NCBI GenBank assembly: GCA_031375105.1
Contig: JANMHJ010000036.1
Coordinates: forward strand, 1 to 64,000
Reading direction: 5' to 3'
Source of the DNA: JANMDU01 sp031375105
Lineage (GTDB): Bacteria; Pseudomonadota; Gammaproteobacteria; Burkholderiales; Burkholderiaceae_C
DNA length: 64,000 bases
Of the stretch, positions 32,490 to 40,289 are shown in pieces (the first letter of the stretch is position 1; every line of letters begins with the position of its first letter). The notes below the pieces were generated by a model. That model had not been told where the DNA came from, did not search any database, and saw nothing but the letters and a program-made list of their open reading frames with translations. The position numbers were made by a program, and so were the translations under genes.

Positions 32490-33187
32490 CGTTGAGGTTC
32501 TGGGTAAATGATCGACCACGGGAATTTGCGTTCAACGGCTTGGCCGCCACGCATGGCTGGTTTGTAGCGCGCTTGCATCGCTCCACGCATGGCTGCATTG
32601 TCGAGCCTTGTAAAGCCACTGCTTTTGGAGACCGCAACATCCTTTGCCCGCCCGTCGATGCCAACGGTGACGAGCAAAACCACGCTGCCAAATTCGCCGA
32701 GTTGATAAGAGACGCTATGCGGGCGAAACAATTCCTCGTTGGCTTGGTGTTCGGCCACCATTTCTGGCTCGACGATTTTTTCTACTGCTGGACTCACCGC
32801 CACCGTGGGCGCAGGTGCTGGCGATACCGCTACAGGCGATGTGATCGGTGGCAGAGACGGGGATGCAGCTAGCGTGCCAACGGGTGCGTTCGGCGTAGGT
32901 GCGGGGTCTGGGATGGCCAAAGGCTGGGGCGCGGGTGGCAAAGTAACAGCTTTGCTGTACTTGGCGGGCTCTGTAAGCTGCGGTGCAACTGAGGGTGGCG
33001 GCAGTACTGACCAAAGAGGCTTGGGCGGGTCGATGATCTGGCTGATCATCTCCACAGGGACGATCATCTCGTAAGCGCGCACCAGCAGACCACTTTGCAA
33101 TGCTGCCAAGCCGCCGACATGCAGCAGCGCGACTGCAGAAGCTATCGCAGCAGGGTGTTTGTGAAGTGAGGTCGTTGCCGAGGCCAT
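32486..33187 (-). CDS. tonB: TonB energy-transducing protein
   Basis: 233 residues. N-terminal membrane anchor, a Pro-rich periplasmic linker, and the TonB C-terminal domain with LLVTVGIDGRAKDVAVSKSSGFTRLDNAAMRGAMQARYKPA. It delivers energy to outer-membrane siderophore or heme receptors. First gene of the tonB-exbB-exbD operon. No Fur box was recognised directly upstream, unlike the other iron genes here. Confidence 0.93.
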   Translation of the reverse strand: MASATTSLHKHPAAIASAVALLHVGGLAALQSGLLVRAYEMIVPVEMISQIIDPPKPLWSVLPPPSVAPQLTEPAKYSKAVTLPPAPQPLAIPDPAPTPNAPVGTLAASPSLPPITSPVAVSPAPAPTVAVSPAVEKIVEPEMVAEHQANEELFRPHSVSYQLGEFGSVVLLVTVGIDGRAKDVAVSKSSGFTRLDNAAMRGAMQARYKPAMRGGQAVERKFPWSIIYPEPQR

Positions 33188-33314
33188 GGGTTGCTAATGC
33201 TTTTGTGCAGACGCAATGAAAGGGAGAAAAGCGGATACAACGCCATTATCACGCTACTGACTGCACAACTTGATCTTCTGACAGATGGATTCATAGAGCG
33301 AAATTTAGCCATGA

Positions 33315-33376
33315 ATCACTACAAATTACGTAGCAAACTATCTATAGTTTATAACGGCTAAGTGCCAATAATGTTA
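33315..33376 (-). repeat. Dispersed palindromic element between tonB and bfd
   Basis: CACTACAAATTACGTAGCA end followed by GTTTATAACGGCTAAGTGCC. It abuts the 3' end of bfd. Confidence 0.75.
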
Positions 33377-33598
33377 TGAATAATTGAAGGGCTGCAACAT
33401 CGGCACATCAGCCGGGCGGCAGTAGGCTTGCGCTCCATTTGCCTGACACTGCGCATGCAATTCCCGCGCGCAGCCTTCGCAGCTGCGGCATTGCGTGGCA
33501 ACTCCCAGCTCAAGCTGCAGATCGTCAAACGAAGCGCCCGTGCGCGACATGCGAGTGATGTCTCGATCAGAAACGCGTTGGCAGATGCAAATGATCAT
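33374..33598 (-). CDS. bfd: Bacterioferritin-associated ferredoxin
   Basis: 74 residues. [2Fe-2S] ligands CIC at the N-terminus and CRSCEGC in the middle match the BFD-like fold. It reduces and releases iron from bacterioferritin. A Fur-like box precedes it, as expected for a gene induced at low iron. The gene for its partner, bfr, lies at 35251-35727. Confidence 0.93.
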   Translation of the reverse strand: MIICICQRVSDRDITRMSRTGASFDDLQLELGVATQCRSCEGCARELHAQCQANGAQAYCRPADVPMLQPFNYS

Positions 33599-33617
33599 GA
33601 TAATTTAGTATAACGCT

Positions 33618-33638
33618 AATAAGAGTGATTCGCATTAC
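33618..33638. promoter_or_regulatory. Fur-box-like site upstream of bfd
   Basis: AATAAGAGTGATTCGCATTA partially matches the GATAATGATTATCATT-type Fur consensus. It lies about 20-40 bases before the bfd start. Confidence 0.55.
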
Positions 33639-33669
33639 GAATCGGTGTTTTTGAGTTTTTGTTTCTCAT

Positions 33670-34008
33670 TCACTGCACGGTGATAGGAGCGTTGTGCCAA
33701 TGCGCAGGTGGCTGGCTGGCAGTTACGTCATCTTTTTGCGGCATGTCAGAGTGAGCCAGCAAGCTGTGCTGACGCCAGGATTCACACACCTTGCCGAGCA
33801 CGCGGCGAAACTCTGGGCTTAAGCTATTTTGGTATTGCAAGCAGGTTAAATTCGAGACGATTTTCAGACCAATTAAGCCTTGGTTGTTTTCGTTGCTACA
33901 AGCGCAATGCGAGTAAGCGCTCATTAGGCAAAGCGTGCCAGCCAGCATGGCCTCTAAGCCGCTGATATCAAATTCGCTAACGTTATTTGCGTTAAGACAA
34001 TGGCTCAT
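33670..34008 (-). CDS. Small protein of the iron cluster, unknown function
   Basis: 112 residues. N-terminus FDISGLEAMLAGTLCLMSAYSHCACS is a possible membrane-associated helix with Cys residues; then VSNLTCLQYQNSLSPEFRRVLGKVCESW. No known domain was recognised. It sits between bfd and hemP on the same strand, so it is probably iron-regulated with them. Confidence 0.55.
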   Translation of the reverse strand: MSHCLNANNVSEFDISGLEAMLAGTLCLMSAYSHCACSNENNQGLIGLKIVSNLTCLQYQNSLSPEFRRVLGKVCESWRQHSLLAHSDMPQKDDVTASQPPAHWHNAPITVQ

Positions 34009-34031
34009 TTTGTGTGATTCCTTGAATGCGT

Positions 34032-34253
34032 TTATTTGGTCAAAATGAGTTTGCCCAGCTTGGTGGCCTGCAATTTGTAGAGGCTGCCGTTGTGCAGAAT
34101 CTCCACGATTTTGTGGCCGCGCAACAGGCTCTCGCTGGGAAGCGGTGGAGAGCCATTTTCTTGCGAGCTACGCGCTGTAAGAAAGCCGCTGTTGTGGGGC
34201 TCGTAGCCTGCGCCGAGGAAATTCGCGGTGTGGTGTGTTGTGTCGTGAAGCAT
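34032..34253 (-). CDS. hemP: Hemin uptake protein HemP
   Basis: 73 residues. The C-terminal block HKIVEILHNGSLYKLQATKLGKLILTK is the HemP signature. In other Proteobacteria hemP lies upstream of the heme receptor gene and can activate it. Here no receptor follows. A good Fur box lies 35-55 bases upstream. Confidence 0.88.
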   Translation of the reverse strand: MLHDTTHHTANFLGAGYEPHNSGFLTARSSQENGSPPLPSESLLRGHKIVEILHNGSLYKLQATKLGKLILTK

Positions 34254-34287
34254 GTTGAGTCGGCCTAATGAAAGATTAAAATAATCT

Positions 34288-34308
34288 AAATGATAATGAT
34301 TCGCATTT
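34288..34308. promoter_or_regulatory. Fur box upstream of hemP
   Basis: AAATGATAATGATTCGCATT is close to the Fur consensus and lies in the promoter region of hemP. Confidence 0.8.
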
Positions 34309-34359
34309 AAAAGTCAAGAGAATTTTCGTTGTATCAAATAAAAATAGCTCAATCCGAAA

Positions 34360-34430
34360 AAATTTAAACGTTTTAGGCCTGTAGCCCTTATTAAACCTGC
34401 GCCAAGTGCTGCTGAATTAGTAGCAACTCA
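34360..34430 (+). repeat. Dispersed palindromic element next to the hmuV fragment
   Basis: TTTTAGGCCTGTAGCCCTTA, then CTGCGCCAAGTGCTGCTGAATTAGTAGCA. It ends about 10 bases from the fragment's stop codon. Confidence 0.8.
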
Positions 34431-34440
34431 CTGCTACGCG

Positions 34441-34743
34441 TCAAACCAGCAAAAAGCTAGATCCGTCAATCCGCTTCTCCAAGCTGCAGTCAACCCCCCA
34501 AACTTGGCGTATCAATTCGGGCTGAAGCGTGGTTTGGGCTGCTCCAGAGGCGATCAGCTTGCCTGCGCCCAGCACGATCACCTGATCAGCGTAGCGCAGC
34601 GCCAAATTTAAATCATGCAATACCGCAATCACACCAACGCCTTCATTCAAAGCCCAGCGCCGCATGGTTTGCATCACCGCTTGCTGATGCGCTAAATCCA
34701 ATGCGGCAGTGGGCTCATCCAGCAGCAGCCAGCGGTTGCCCAA
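34441..34743 (-). pseudogene. hmuV: Heme ABC transporter ATPase, C-terminal fragment
   Basis: About 100 residues: Walker B WLLLDEPTAALDLAHQQAVMQ, the H-loop VIAVLHDLNLALRYADQVIVLGAGK and the HmuV-like C-terminus. The Walker A loop and ABC signature are missing. Sequence recognisable as the gene stops around 34770, where a different fragment begins. Remnant of a heme importer. The symbol is by resemblance and context with hemP. Confidence 0.78.
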
Positions 34744-34864
34744 GCTGGGTTGCCATAAAGTGGTGCCATAAAACGCTGCCGATCAGCCAGCCAAGAATCA
34801 GGCGCTTTTTGCGCCCTATTGAAAGATGGCCAATGAACACAACAAATCGCCGCTTCCTGCTGCA

Positions 34865-35164
34865 AAGCGCATGCGCGTGCCCTCTATGCCTAATGTGCCG
34901 ACGATGGCGCAGGCAGGTGTGCCAGATTTTGTGGTGACTGGATGGTTTGCCTTTGTCGGTCAAGCTGGCTTTCCTGCATCGATTTCGCAGCGCTTGAGCC
35001 AAGCTTTGCAAACCGTGCTGGAGCAAAAAGAAACGCAAGACGCGCTCGCTCCACACGGAGTAGAAATAGCTCACCTCGATCCTGCAGCTTTGCAATTGCA
35101 CATCCAACGTGAGGCGAAACGATTTGGCGATTTGGTGAAGAACTTAGGTATTCAGCCCGGTTAG
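34865..35164 (+). pseudogene. Bug/TctC-family solute-binding protein, C-terminal fragment
   Basis: About 100 residues: MPNVPTMAQAGVPDFVVTGWFAFVGQAGFPASISQRLSQA, then LAPHGVEIAHLDPAALQLHIQREAKRFGDLVKNLGIQPG, the typical end of Bug binding proteins. The N-terminal two-thirds and signal peptide are absent. It faces the hmuV fragment across a roughly 100-base junction (34745-34860) of unrecognised sequence. A deletion probably joined the two genes. Confidence 0.78.
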
Positions 35165-35172
35165 ACGGTCGA

Positions 35173-35242
35173 GCCAAGTGCTATAAAATATATAGCACTT
35201 GGCGCATGCAACATAAAGGGCAGAGGCCTAAAATGCTTAAAA
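35173..35242 (-). repeat. Dispersed palindromic element after bfr
   Basis: AAGTGCTATAAAATATATAGCACTTG is a near-perfect hairpin followed by ACATAAAGGGCAGAGGCC. On the minus strand it could act as a stem-loop after bfr. Confidence 0.75.
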
Positions 35243-35250
35243 AATTAGCT

Positions 35251-35727
35251 TTAGGAAGCAGGGCTCATTTGGGTTTGCAGATAATTGGGCAAACCCACTT
35301 TTTCGATCAATTCGAGCTGCGTTTCTAGAAAATCAATGTGCTCTTCGGTGTCTTCCAAAATGCTTTGGAGCAGATCGCGCGAGACGTAATCACGTGCGGC
35401 CTCTGACGCAGCGATGCCGTCTTTGATGGTGGCTTGTGCAGCTTGCTCTGAGGCCAAGTCGCATTGCAAAATCTCAGGCGTATTCTCACCCACGCGCAGC
35501 TTACCCAAATCTTGTAAATTCGGCAGGCCATCAAGCGTGAAGATGCGATCCATCAGCTGGTCGGCATGTTTCATCTCGCCAATGGATTCTTCGTATTCTT
35601 TCTTCGCCAGCTTATCCAAGCCCCAATGCTTGAGCATGCGGTAGTGAAGAAAATATTGGTTGATCGCGGTGAGCTCGTTTTTGAGCTGAGCTTGAAGGGC
35701 GGCGATGACTTGGGGGTTGCCTTGCAT
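35251..35727 (-). CDS. bfr: Bacterioferritin
   Basis: 158 residues, the usual length. Ferroxidase ligands appear in LKNELTAINQYFLHYRML, YEESIGEMKHADQLMDRIF and ILEDTEEHIDFLETQLELI; the heme-ligand Met is probably in EMKHADQLMDRI. It stores iron. ATG 35727 (MQGNP) has AGGA upstream; the longer open frame was rejected because the family starts here. A perfect Fur palindrome lies 110 bases upstream. Confidence 0.95.
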   Translation of the reverse strand: MQGNPQVIAALQAQLKNELTAINQYFLHYRMLKHWGLDKLAKKEYEESIGEMKHADQLMDRIFTLDGLPNLQDLGKLRVGENTPEILQCDLASEQAAQATIKDGIAASEAARDYVSRDLLQSILEDTEEHIDFLETQLELIEKVGLPNYLQTQMSPAS

Positions 35728-35837
35728 GGGGTAATCCTGTGTGAGGTCTGAAAGAAATGCGGCTTTAACTTTAGGCGTTTGCTCGGGTTGATCCATCCGC
35801 AATGTTGATAAGCAACACAAATTAATTATAGCTTTTT

Positions 35838-35854
35838 ATGAGAATGATTCTCAT
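35838..35854. promoter_or_regulatory. Fur box between bfr and the TIGR03118-like gene
   Basis: ATGAGAATGATTCTCAT is a perfect 17-base palindrome matching the Fur consensus core. It lies between divergent genes and could act on both. Confidence 0.88.
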
Positions 35855-35938
35855 TTGATATAATATTTTAAGCAGCCAATCTCAGGGCTATGTCGCGCCT
35901 CTGACCAGCCAACGATCAACTCGAATGGGAGCTTTGGC

Positions 35939-37276
35939 ATGGCAATCAACAGACGGCATGTGGTGGTGGGCGGTAGCGTATCGGCAGTGGCGGTGGCGGT
36001 GGCAACTGGGGCGGGCACGCTTTTGGTGGCTTGCGGGGGCGGTGAGGCGGCAGCCCCGATCATTCCACCCGCGAACAAATTCAGTCAACTCAACTTGGTG
36101 GCCAACAAAGCCAGTTATTCCCCCAAATTTTTAGAGCCCAATTTTATTGACGCTTGGGGCATTGCGATTCGCCCAGCAGGCGCAGGCGGGCATTTTTGGG
36201 TCGGTGCGGGTGGCACGAGTTGGCAATATTTGGGCGATGTTTCGGCCTCTAGTACCGCGAGTTTGAAGACGCTCACGCAAGATGGGCTGAAAGAAGTCAC
36301 CGTGCCTGGCGCAGATTCATTGGTTACGGCTGCCAGCATAGGCAAAATTACCGGCGTCGTCTACAACGGCGCGGCCTTGACCGACAACAAATTCAGAATA
36401 TCAGCGCAAACTGCCACCGAGCCTGCTACGGGTAGAACCGTGACTTTTGAAGGTTCTGCGCGCTTCGTTTTCGTCACAGATTCAGGCATCGTCTCGGGCT
36501 GGACGGATCGCGCCACGGATGGCTCGACAGTACGCGTCGATGGCGCAGCAGCGCAGGCGTATGACGGTACGGCGGATGGCTCAGCCTTCTTCGGCGTGGC
36601 CATCAAGCCGACGAGCTGGGACACGATGTGGCTCGCTGATTTTGGCGCTGCGCCGCAAATCGTCACGTTGAACGCAACATGGGCAAAAGTCCCGACCGTG
36701 GGTTTTGCCAACCCGTTTGGCAGCGGCGCGGGCGGCGTTATGCAGCCGGGCGATCCAGTACCTTTCAATATTCAGGTGCTGAACGATGGTTCGAGTGATC
36801 GCGTGTTCGTGGCCTATGCACTGAGCCAAGAAGATCCGGGCAGCCTAGGTGATTTTTATGCAGCCGAAGAAGACGCTTTGGATGCTGTCGCTGAAGCCGC
36901 CAGTGGCAACAAACCCAACAAAGGCAAGCTGGTGGAATTTGACACCTCGGGCAACCGGGTGCGTATTTATGACGATGCGATGCGCCTAAATGCGCCTTGG
37001 GGCTTGGCGATTGCACCTGCTAATTTCGGCGCTTTGAGCGGCAAGCTGTTGGTGGGCAATTTCGGCGGAGCAGGGCGTATTTGTGCGTTTGATCTCGCGA
37101 CGGGTGCGTATCTGGATGATTTGAAAGATGTTGCAGGCCAGAGCGTCAAAATCTCTGGCTTGTGGGGATTGCAGTTTGGTAACGGCGCTTCGCTAGGCGA
37201 CACGAATGCGCTGTATTTTGCTGCCGGGCCTGAGGATGAGGTCGACGGATTGTTTGGTTCACTTCGCTTAGCTTGA
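35939..37276 (+). CDS. TIGR03118-family exported protein, predicted Tat lipoprotein
   Basis: 445 residues. The N-terminus NRRHVVVGG is a Tat motif followed by the lipobox LVAC, so the protein is probably a lipoprotein. The body is beta-rich and resembles the TIGR03118 family (FLEPNFIDAWGIAIRPAGAGGHFWVGAGG, ITGVVYNG, LWGLQFGNGASLGDTNALYFAAGPEDEVDGLFGSL). Function unknown. GGAG lies 7 bases before ATG. The Fur box upstream suggests iron control. Confidence 0.82.
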   Translation: MAINRRHVVVGGSVSAVAVAVATGAGTLLVACGGGEAAAPIIPPANKFSQLNLVANKASYSPKFLEPNFIDAWGIAIRPAGAGGHFWVGAGGTSWQYLGDVSASSTASLKTLTQDGLKEVTVPGADSLVTAASIGKITGVVYNGAALTDNKFRISAQTATEPATGRTVTFEGSARFVFVTDSGIVSGWTDRATDGSTVRVDGAAAQAYDGTADGSAFFGVAIKPTSWDTMWLADFGAAPQIVTLNATWAKVPTVGFANPFGSGAGGVMQPGDPVPFNIQVLNDGSSDRVFVAYALSQEDPGSLGDFYAAEEDALDAVAEAASGNKPNKGKLVEFDTSGNRVRIYDDAMRLNAPWGLAIAPANFGALSGKLLVGNFGGAGRICAFDLATGAYLDDLKDVAGQSVKISGLWGLQFGNGASLGDTNALYFAAGPEDEVDGLFGSLRLA

Positions 37277-37577
37277 CGCGTAGCTTGATCTTCCTGAGCT
37301 GTTTCTGTGGTGTTTTAGTCTTTTGAGAAACCTTATCTGGCCTCAACAAAGGGCTAAAACGCTGCAAAAGCAACAAATTAGGGTGGAACCCCATCGGCAA
37401 GCGCTGCCGATAAGCTTTAAAATGCATCGTCGGCTGGAATTTCCTGCCAACAAGCGCTTTTCGATTTTCCCTGTTTGGAGTGATATTGGTTGAACACGTT
37501 GTACAGCGGTCAGATCATGTCAAATTTCCACAGCGGGCAATTGCAAGGCATCTGATTCACATTCAAGGAATTTCACC
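37277..37577 (+). promoter_or_regulatory. infC leader region
   Basis: 301 bases with no gene. It contains a small hairpin (ATCGGCAAGCGCTGCCGAT, about 37392-37410) and a possible -10 (TAAAAT near 37417). AAGGAA lies just before the ATC start of infC. No end of thrS, the usual upstream neighbour, was recognised. Confidence 0.45.
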
Positions 37578-38234
37578 ATCGCTACCGCACCGTATCGGCC
37601 GCCCATTATTCGGCCACCGCGCCCCCCGCGCCCATCGCGCTACTCTCGTGAAGAGCGCAAACACCGTCTAAACCGCGAAATCATGGCACCTGAGGTGCGC
37701 GTGATCGGCCCTGAGGGCGAACAGCTAGGTGTAATGAGCATGCAAGATGCCATGCGCCGCGCCGCTGATTTTGATGTGGATGTGGTCGAGACTGTGGCTT
37801 CAGCCAGCCCGCCTGTGGTGCGCCTGATTGACTACGGTAAATTCAAATACCAAGAGCAAAAGCGCGAGGCGGAAGCCAAGTCTAAGCAGACGGTGATTGA
37901 AGTCAAAGAAATCAAACTGCGCCCGGGTACCGACGAAGGTGACTACCAAGTCAAAATGCGCAACATCAAGCGCTTTTTGGAAGAGGGCGACAAAGTCAAA
38001 GTGACGCTGCGCTTCCGTGGCCGCGAGATCACCCACCAAGAAATCGGCATGGCTCAACTCGAGCGCATTAAAACCGATTTGGCAGATTTGATCACGGTAG
38101 AAAGCATGCCCAAGCTTGAAGGCAAGCAGATGATCATGATGATCGCGCCAAATCGTAAAAAAGCAGCTGCCAAGCCTGCTGATGCGAACGCAGCACCTTC
38201 TGCTTCCGCTGCTCCTGTTGCACCCGCTGCCTGA
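37578..38234 (+). CDS. infC: Translation initiation factor IF-3
   Basis: About 218 residues. It binds the 30S subunit and checks initiator tRNA and start codon. LNREIMAPEVRVIGPEGEQLG, DYGKFKYQEQKREAEAKSKQ and VKEIKLRPGTDEGDYQVKMR are hallmark. Starting at ATG 37683 would remove the conserved SREERKHRLNREI stretch. The frame stays open to ATC 37578, which has AAGGAA 8 bases upstream, so ATC is proposed as start; IF-3 genes use rare AUU-type starts for autoregulation. A basic Pro/Arg-rich N-terminus and an Ala-rich C-terminal tail are present. The usual thrS, rpmI and rplT neighbours are absent. Confidence 0.88.
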   Translation: MATAPYRPPIIRPPRPPRPSRYSREERKHRLNREIMAPEVRVIGPEGEQLGVMSMQDAMRRAADFDVDVVETVASASPPVVRLIDYGKFKYQEQKREAEAKSKQTVIEVKEIKLRPGTDEGDYQVKMRNIKRFLEEGDKVKVTLRFRGREITHQEIGMAQLERIKTDLADLITVESMPKLEGKQMIMMIAPNRKKAAAKPADANAAPSASAAPVAPAA

Positions 38235-38255
38235 TTTGGCGGTCAGTGCACAACA

Positions 38256-38292
38256 AAGGACAAGAAGGTCTGCCTTCTTGTCCTTTTTTTTT
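38256..38292 (+). terminator. Rho-independent terminator of infC
   Basis: Stem AAGGACAAGAAGG / CCTTCTTGTCCTT with a 4-6 base loop, then a run of T. Very stable. Confidence 0.95.
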
Positions 38293-38308
38293 AGTATTCA
38301 GAATCCTA

Positions 38309-38378
38309 TATGCTATTAAAAGATGAGCACTCTGCGCATATTTTATAAGGGGGATGGGCTTAAAATGCTTATAAAATC
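38309..38378 (-). repeat. Dispersed palindromic element upstream of the patatin gene
   Basis: TATGCTATTAAAAGATGAGCA, CTGCGCATATTTTATAAGGG and GGGCTTAAAATGCTTATAAA. It ends a few bases before the patatin start, replacing its leader. Confidence 0.8.
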
Positions 38379-38383
38379 ATCCC

Positions 38384-39511
38384 ATGCAAGCATTACGCAT
38401 CTACGCGGGCCCGAAAGCCCTTGAGCACCTACAAAGCCATGGCTTAGCAGCATCCCATGTGCGCACGATTCCCGGCGCAGCGGGTGGCCCGAAGGGCTTG
38501 ATTCTTGGGGCGCTAGACCGCTTTATCTTTGGGCAATGGTTGCCACAATCTCAGCAAAGTGTGGATTTGGTGGGCGCGAGCATTGGCGCATGGCGCATGG
38601 CCACTGCGTGTTTGAATGACTCTGTGAAAAGCTTTGAGCGGCTAGAAAAAGACTACATCCATCAAGACTATGCCTTGGAGCCCGGAAAAAAATTCCCCAC
38701 GCCAGAGCGCATCAGCGCAGATTTTGGGGCTTCTCTGGAGGCGTTTTACGGCGGGAGGGTGAATGAAGTGTTGCAGCATCCGCGCTACAAGCTGCATATC
38801 GTCACCTCGCGTGGGCGGCATATCCTTGGGCGAGAAGGCAAGCTGCGTGCGCCGCTGGGCTATGCGGGGGCTTTCTTTACCAATGTGGTGCGGCGCAAGG
38901 CCATGGGGGCTTGGTTGGAGCGGGTGGTGTTTTCTTCGCAAGTTGGCACTGCCGCAAATGCTTTTGCTAATGCTGTGGCTGAGCTTCCCGCGAAGCTCTT
39001 AGCGGAGCTTCCATTTAAGACCGGTGATTACCGCACCCGACAAATCGCTCTGAGCGAAGCCAATTTCAATCCCGCGCTTCAAGCCAGTTGCTCGATTCCT
39101 TTTGTATTGAAAGCCGTGCACGACATTCCCGGCGCGCCGCGCGGCGCGTATTGGGATGGCGGCATCACTGACTATCACCTGCACCTTGATTACAAAGCCA
39201 CGGACGGTATCGTGCTCTATCCGCATTTTCAGCAAGCGGTGGTGCCCGGTTGGCTGGATAAATCGCTCAAATGGCGGCATGGATCGAGCACGTTTTTAGA
39301 CCGCATGATCGTGCTCGCGCCCAGCAAAGAATGGATTGCCAAATTGCCTCGCGGAAAGCTGCCAGACCGCAATGATTTTTCGCACCACGGTACAAATTTG
39401 GCGGCGCGTGTGGCGCAATGGAAGGGTGCAACGGGCGCTGCGCAGCAACTCGCGGATGAGTTTGCCCAGTGGCTTGAGAAGCCTGATTTGTCTCAGGTGA
39501 AACCGCTCTGA
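38384..39511 (+). CDS. Patatin-like phospholipase
   Basis: 375 residues. The oxyanion loop (GAAGGPKGLILGALDRF), nucleophile elbow GASIG (Ser66) and YWDGGITDYH with the catalytic Asp form the Ser-Asp dyad of patatin lipases. No signal peptide is evident, so it is likely cytosolic. It precedes a racemase-like gene by 10 bases and is probably co-transcribed with the next two genes. Confidence 0.88.
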   Translation: MQALRIYAGPKALEHLQSHGLAASHVRTIPGAAGGPKGLILGALDRFIFGQWLPQSQQSVDLVGASIGAWRMATACLNDSVKSFERLEKDYIHQDYALEPGKKFPTPERISADFGASLEAFYGGRVNEVLQHPRYKLHIVTSRGRHILGREGKLRAPLGYAGAFFTNVVRRKAMGAWLERVVFSSQVGTAANAFANAVAELPAKLLAELPFKTGDYRTRQIALSEANFNPALQASCSIPFVLKAVHDIPGAPRGAYWDGGITDYHLHLDYKATDGIVLYPHFQQAVVPGWLDKSLKWRHGSSTFLDRMIVLAPSKEWIAKLPRGKLPDRNDFSHHGTNLAARVAQWKGATGAAQQLADEFAQWLEKPDLSQVKPL

Positions 39512-39521
39512 CGCAAAGCCC

Positions 39522-40289
39522 ATGATTAGCCACAGCCTCACGCCTTCTGTGCTCGGCATCATCATGCTCGACACACAGTTTCCGCGACCTAAGGGTGATG
39601 TGGGTCATGCTGAAACCTTCGGTGTTAGCACGCACCAAGAGTGCCTCAAAGGTGTGTGGCCAGCCAAGGTGGTCACTTCGGCAGCGAGCATGCGACAGGC
39701 GAGGTTGCTGTCGACTTTTCAGAGTGTGGTGCGCTTGTTGCAAGCGCGTGGCGTGCAGGCGATCACGACGAGCTGTGGCTTCCTCGTCTTGCTGCAAAAA
39801 GAGTTGCAAGCGGTGGCCAAGATTCCGGTGGTCACATCCAGCTTGCTGCAATTGCCTGCTTTGCTTGCGAAAGAGCAGCAAGCCGGTGTGCTCAGCATCA
39901 GCTCAGGCAGCTTGGGATCTGAGCATTTGCGAGCAGCGGGCGTGCCCAGAGACCGCTTGAAAGACGTGATCATTCAAGGCGTTCCAGCAGGTACAGAGTT
40001 TGTGAACAAGATTTTGGGTAATCAGCCCACGCTTGATTTTGCGCAAGCTGAGAAAGATGTGGTAGCCGCCGCTTTGGCACTTCAAGCGCGCGCCCCGCAT
40101 CTGAAAACCTTACTGCTCGAATGCACCAACATGCCACCCTACAAAGCCGCCATTGAAGCCGCCACCGGCTGGCAAGTGCGCAGCTTGATCGACGACCTAC
40201 GCTTGCGCAAAGTCATTGATGCGACTTTGAGCAAATCAGCCCCTGTTCCACAAGTGCAAAATGCCACATCTTCAGGAGAATCCCCATGA
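39522..40289 (+). CDS. Aspartate/glutamate racemase-family protein
   Basis: 255 residues. Two Cys motifs expected of the Asp/Glu racemase fold are present (AITTSCGFLVLLQ and LLLECTNMPPYKAAIEAATG). The opening GIIMLDTQFPRPKGDVGHAETF is typical of uncharacterised members. Substrate unknown. It overlaps the next gene by ATGA. Confidence 0.82.
   Translation: MISHSLTPSVLGIIMLDTQFPRPKGDVGHAETFGVSTHQECLKGVWPAKVVTSAASMRQARLLSTFQSVVRLLQARGVQAITTSCGFLVLLQKELQAVAKIPVVTSSLLQLPALLAKEQQAGVLSISSGSLGSEHLRAAGVPRDRLKDVIIQGVPAGTEFVNKILGNQPTLDFAQAEKDVVAAALALQARAPHLKTLLLECTNMPPYKAAIEAATGWQVRSLIDDLRLRKVIDATLSKSAPVPQVQNATSSGESP

Noticed and set aside
37379..37395. AGGGTGGAACCCC in the infC leader resembles the T-box antiterminator core
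   Set aside because: T-boxes are essentially confined to Gram-positive bacteria, the conserved end differs, and no terminator follows it. Chance match.
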